Program-made: the position numbers and the translations under genes
Notes under the pieces: model-generated
The model's database searches: none
What the model saw: the letters and a program-made list of their open reading frames with translations, nothing else
What the model was told of the DNA's origin: nothing
Shown here: positions 23,231-25,468 of the stretch, in pieces
Layout: each line of letters begins with the position of its first letter
How positions within the stretch are numbered: position 1 is the first letter of the stretch
Assembly (NCBI GenBank): GCA_037968895.1
Contig: JBBKWJ010000166.1
Coordinates: forward strand, 1-25,468
Direction: 5' to 3'
DNA: 25,468 nucleotides
DNA from: JBBKWJ01 sp037968895
Lineage (GTDB): Bacteria > Actinomycetota > Acidimicrobiia > Acidimicrobiales > SZUA-35

Positions 23231-24439
23231 CTAGCTCAGTGAGTGTGGCGTCGGCGACATGCCTAGGTGAAGCTCGTCGCCGGTGTACGGGTGGGCCAGC
23301 GCGACGTCTTCGTTTAGCTCGACGCCGAGTCCCGGTGCAGTAGACGGAATCACATAGCCGTCTTCCCACGTGATCGGAACCTTCAGAAGGTCGGCGTGGA
23401 ACCCGTCCCATTCACCGATGCCTTCGAGGATTAAGAAGTTGGGTGATGACGCAGCGAGGTGGATGTTGGCTGCGCCGACCACCGGCCCGCAATACAGGTG
23501 AGGGGCTAGCTGGGCGTAATAGACCTCGGCCAGCGCGGCAATCTTCTTTGCTTCGAGCAAGCCGCCACAGCGACCAAGGTTGAGCTGAATGATCGAAGCC
23601 GCGCCGGCCTCAAGCACCCGGTGAAACTCATACTTGGTCGTGAGCCGTTCGCCCGTCGAGATGGGAATGCTTGTGGCCCGTGCCACCTTTGCCATCTCGG
23701 CCGGGTTCTCGGGAGGTGTTGGTTCTTCGAACCAGAGTGGCTCGTATTGCTCGAGTCGCTTGGCCAAACGGATGGCGCCGGCCGGTGTGAATTGGCCATG
23801 CGTGCCAAAGAGAATGTCGGCTGAGGAGCCGATGGCTTCGCGGATGGTACGAACGAAGGCCTCTGACCGATCGAGGTCGGCGAGGGAAGGCTGGTGGCCG
23901 TCGTACACGGTGTAGGCGCCGGCTGGATCGAACTTGACGGCGCTGAAGCCTCGTCGCACCGCTTCGACGGCTTGCTCTGCGGCCACGTCAGGGTTGTTGT
24001 AGACGGGGTGATCAACGTGGGCGTCGTTGTCGCCCGGCGGATAGAGGTAGGTGTAGGTCCGCAGCTTCTCGTTGACCAAACCGCCGAGAAGTTCGTAGAC
24101 GGGCTTGTTTGCCTCTTTGCCGATGATGTCCCAGCAGGCCATTTCGAGACTCGACAGGACTCCCATCAGAGTGACGTCCGGACGTTGGGAGTAGCCGCTG
24201 CCATAGATGTTTCGCCACATTGACTCGATTGACGTGACCTCGTGACCGATGACGAACCGGTCTGCGACGTCCTCGATCATCTTCGCGACAAGGTGGGGGG
24301 AGAAGGTAGCGACGTAGGCCTCGCCGATTCCCGTGATGCCTTCACTGCTCGTCAGTTTGACGAAGATGAAGTAGCGGCCGCCGCGTCGAGGTGGCGGATT
24401 GCCGACGACGAACGTTTCAACATTGGCAATCGTTGCCAT
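23231..24439 (-). CDS. Enolase-superfamily (mandelate racemase/MLE) sugar-acid dehydratase-like protein
   Basis: A 402-residue protein with the N-terminal capping domain (1-125) and a (beta/alpha)7-beta barrel. Visible motifs are AVKFDPAG (167-174), GTHGQF (212-217), WFEEP (236-240), STGERL (261-266), NLGRCGG (287-293) and APHLYCGP (312-319). Glu239 and Glu264 fit the superfamily metal ligands, and His214 and His314 match the two catalytic histidines of galactonate-dehydratase-like members. The position equivalent to the first metal-ligand Asp appears to be Gly212. Dehydration of a sugar acid is likely; the substrate is unknown. It is 24 nt downstream of the alcohol dehydrogenase in the same operon. 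Confidence 0.88.
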   Translation of the reverse strand: MATIANVETFVVGNPPPRRGGRYFIFVKLTSSEGITGIGEAYVATFSPHLVAKMIEDVADRFVIGHEVTSIESMWRNIYGSGYSQRPDVTLMGVLSSLEMACWDIIGKEANKPVYELLGGLVNEKLRTYTYLYPPGDNDAHVDHPVYNNPDVAAEQAVEAVRRGFSAVKFDPAGAYTVYDGHQPSLADLDRSEAFVRTIREAIGSSADILFGTHGQFTPAGAIRLAKRLEQYEPLWFEEPTPPENPAEMAKVARATSIPISTGERLTTKYEFHRVLEAGAASIIQLNLGRCGGLLEAKKIAALAEVYYAQLAPHLYCGPVVGAANIHLAASSPNFLILEGIGEWDGFHADLLKVPITWEDGYVIPSTAPGLGVELNEDVALAHPYTGDELHLGMSPTPHSLS

Positions 24440-24463
24440 TGGTTCCCAATCTGTTTGCTGTCC

Positions 24464-25468
24464 TCAGAAGACGATCACATTGCGCAATGCAGCGCCAGCC
24501 TTGACCGACGAAATTGCCTCGTTGATCTCCTCTAGCGCGTACGTTCCGCTCACCAGCTCGTCGAGGAGAAGGCGATCTTGGTCGTACAGCGATGCAAGCA
24601 TTGGCACGTCGACTTGGATCCGAGCGGACCCCATCTTCGAGCCGAGAATTCGCTGGCTCATTGAGGCGATAGTTCCCGGGTCGATCTCGGTATTCACTCC
24701 TGATGGCGGCATGCCTACGATGACTAGAGCGCCGCCTCGCGCCAGGAGTTCGTATGACTGGTCGAATGCTGCCTTTGCCCCAACAGTGACGAAAACGTAG
24801 TCGGCACCACGGTCGTCGGTGATGCGCCGCACGCCAGCGGCAACGTCATCGGTGAGGGAGTTGAGGGTATGGGTGGCGCCGAACGTGAGGGCCGCATCGA
24901 GCTTGGAATCGACGAGATCGATCGCAGTGACCGTTCGTGCTCCCGCGAGCTTGGCTGCCTGCACGCTATTGAGGCCGACACCGCCTGCCCCGATCACGAC
25001 GACGTCAGCGCCGCTCGGAACCTGGGCCGTGTTGGTCACCGCTCCGAACCCGGTGATAACACCACAGGCAAGTAGGGCCGCAGCTTCTTTTGGCAGTGAG
25101 TCAGACACAACCACAAGTTGGGACTTGTGAACAAGCGTGTATTCGGCGAACGCGGCAGTGCGAAGGCCGTGCACGAGCCTCTCGCCGGCGGCATCGGTCA
25201 GGGGAGTGTTGGCATCGAGCGAGAACTGAGTGGTGCAACGAACCGGTTGGCCGATCGAACAGCCATGGCATACCCCGCACGAACGAATCAAGGTGACCAC
25301 GACGGAATCTCCGACTTCGATGCCAGATACGCCTGGTCCGACAGTCTCGACAATCCCTGCGCCCTCGTGGCCGAACACGGCAGGCAAATCGCCGCCCCAG
25401 CCACCGTCGATGAGCGTGATGTCGCTATGACAGATGGCAACGGCCGTCATCTTGACCCTGACCTCGCC
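24464..25468 (-). CDS. Zinc-dependent medium-chain alcohol dehydrogenase (5' end outside the window)
   Basis: At least 334 residues of an MDR-family dehydrogenase. The reading frame stays open past the ATG at 25450 to the window edge, where GEVRVK precedes MTAVAICHSD, the normal interior of such enzymes, so the true start lies beyond the window. Catalytic-zinc elements CHSD and GHEGAG, the four-cysteine structural-zinc lobe CGVCHGCSIGQPVRC and the NAD-binding VIGAGGVGLN are all intact, as in class III and NDMA-dependent alcohol dehydrogenases. It likely oxidises an alcohol or aldehyde adduct before or after the dehydratase encoded next. Confidence 0.9.
   Translation of the reverse strand, partial: GEVRVKMTAVAICHSDITLIDGGWGGDLPAVFGHEGAGIVETVGPGVSGIEVGDSVVVTLIRSCGVCHGCSIGQPVRCTTQFSLDANTPLTDAAGERLVHGLRTAAFAEYTLVHKSQLVVVSDSLPKEAAALLACGVITGFGAVTNTAQVPSGADVVVIGAGGVGLNSVQAAKLAGARTVTAIDLVDSKLDAALTFGATHTLNSLTDDVAAGVRRITDDRGADYVFVTVGAKAAFDQSYELLARGGALVIVGMPPSGVNTEIDPGTIASMSQRILGSKMGSARIQVDVPMLASLYDQDRLLLDELVSGTYALEEINEAISSVKAGAALRNVIVF

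Noticed and set aside
1..25468. CRISPR arrays, insertion sequences, integrases, phage or plasmid genes
   Set aside because: None seen: no regularly spaced repeats, no transposase or integrase motifs, and uniform gene composition across the window.

Overview
The window looks like a chromosomal segment of a high-GC Gram-positive bacterium. Acidimicrobiia or a related actinobacterial lineage is my inference. It rests on frequent GTG starts, an AfsR/BTAD-type regulator, several promoters in which a TANNNT box lies exactly 6 nt before the start codon (leaderless mRNAs), and the clustering of tadA, a tRNA-Ser and the SRP RNA gene. No insertion sequence, phage gene or CRISPR array was seen.

Left part (1-4093). 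This holds an SRP RNA gene (ffs), then a BNR/Asp-box propeller gene translationally coupled to a MoaD/ThiS-like protein with a C-terminal Gly-Gly. After these come a VOC protein, a DUF1801 protein, TadA tRNA adenosine deaminase, an AlkD-like DNA glycosylase and tRNA-Ser(CGA) with a strong hairpin terminator. Segment 4105-8439 (minus strand) holds a BTAD/NB-ARC regulator whose stop overlaps the start of a GH13 alpha-glucan hydrolase, and a protein of unknown function with an internal duplication.

Centre (8540-13925). A LysR regulator is divergent from a YeiH-type exporter. A minus-strand operon of two DUF202 membrane proteins and a dimethylglycine/sarcosine-dehydrogenase-like flavoprotein with a GcvT domain follows.

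The most interesting region is 13898-22069, a sulfide-oxidation island. It encodes a fused iron-sulfur/NrfD membrane subunit, a cytoplasmic molybdopterin oxidoreductase (SoeA/PhsA type), a CstB-like persulfide dioxygenase-rhodanese fusion, a type II sulfide:quinone oxidoreductase and a GntR/UTRA regulator. Together these could take sulfide through persulfide and sulfite to sulfate, with electrons going to quinone. The three main promoters have near-consensus -35/-10 boxes and share a GNCCGTA motif against the -10 box. A related 8-bp inverted repeat flanks the GntR promoter. The CstB promoter also carries a tandem C-tract/G-tract palindrome resembling CsoR/CstR operators, and related GGGTATA direct repeats lie upstream of the YeiH exporter. 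The regulatory wiring appears to be the least described part of the island.

Right end (22146-25468). A lipoprotein of unknown function is followed by a minus-strand pair: an enolase-superfamily sugar-acid dehydratase-like protein and a zinc alcohol dehydrogenase cut by the window edge.
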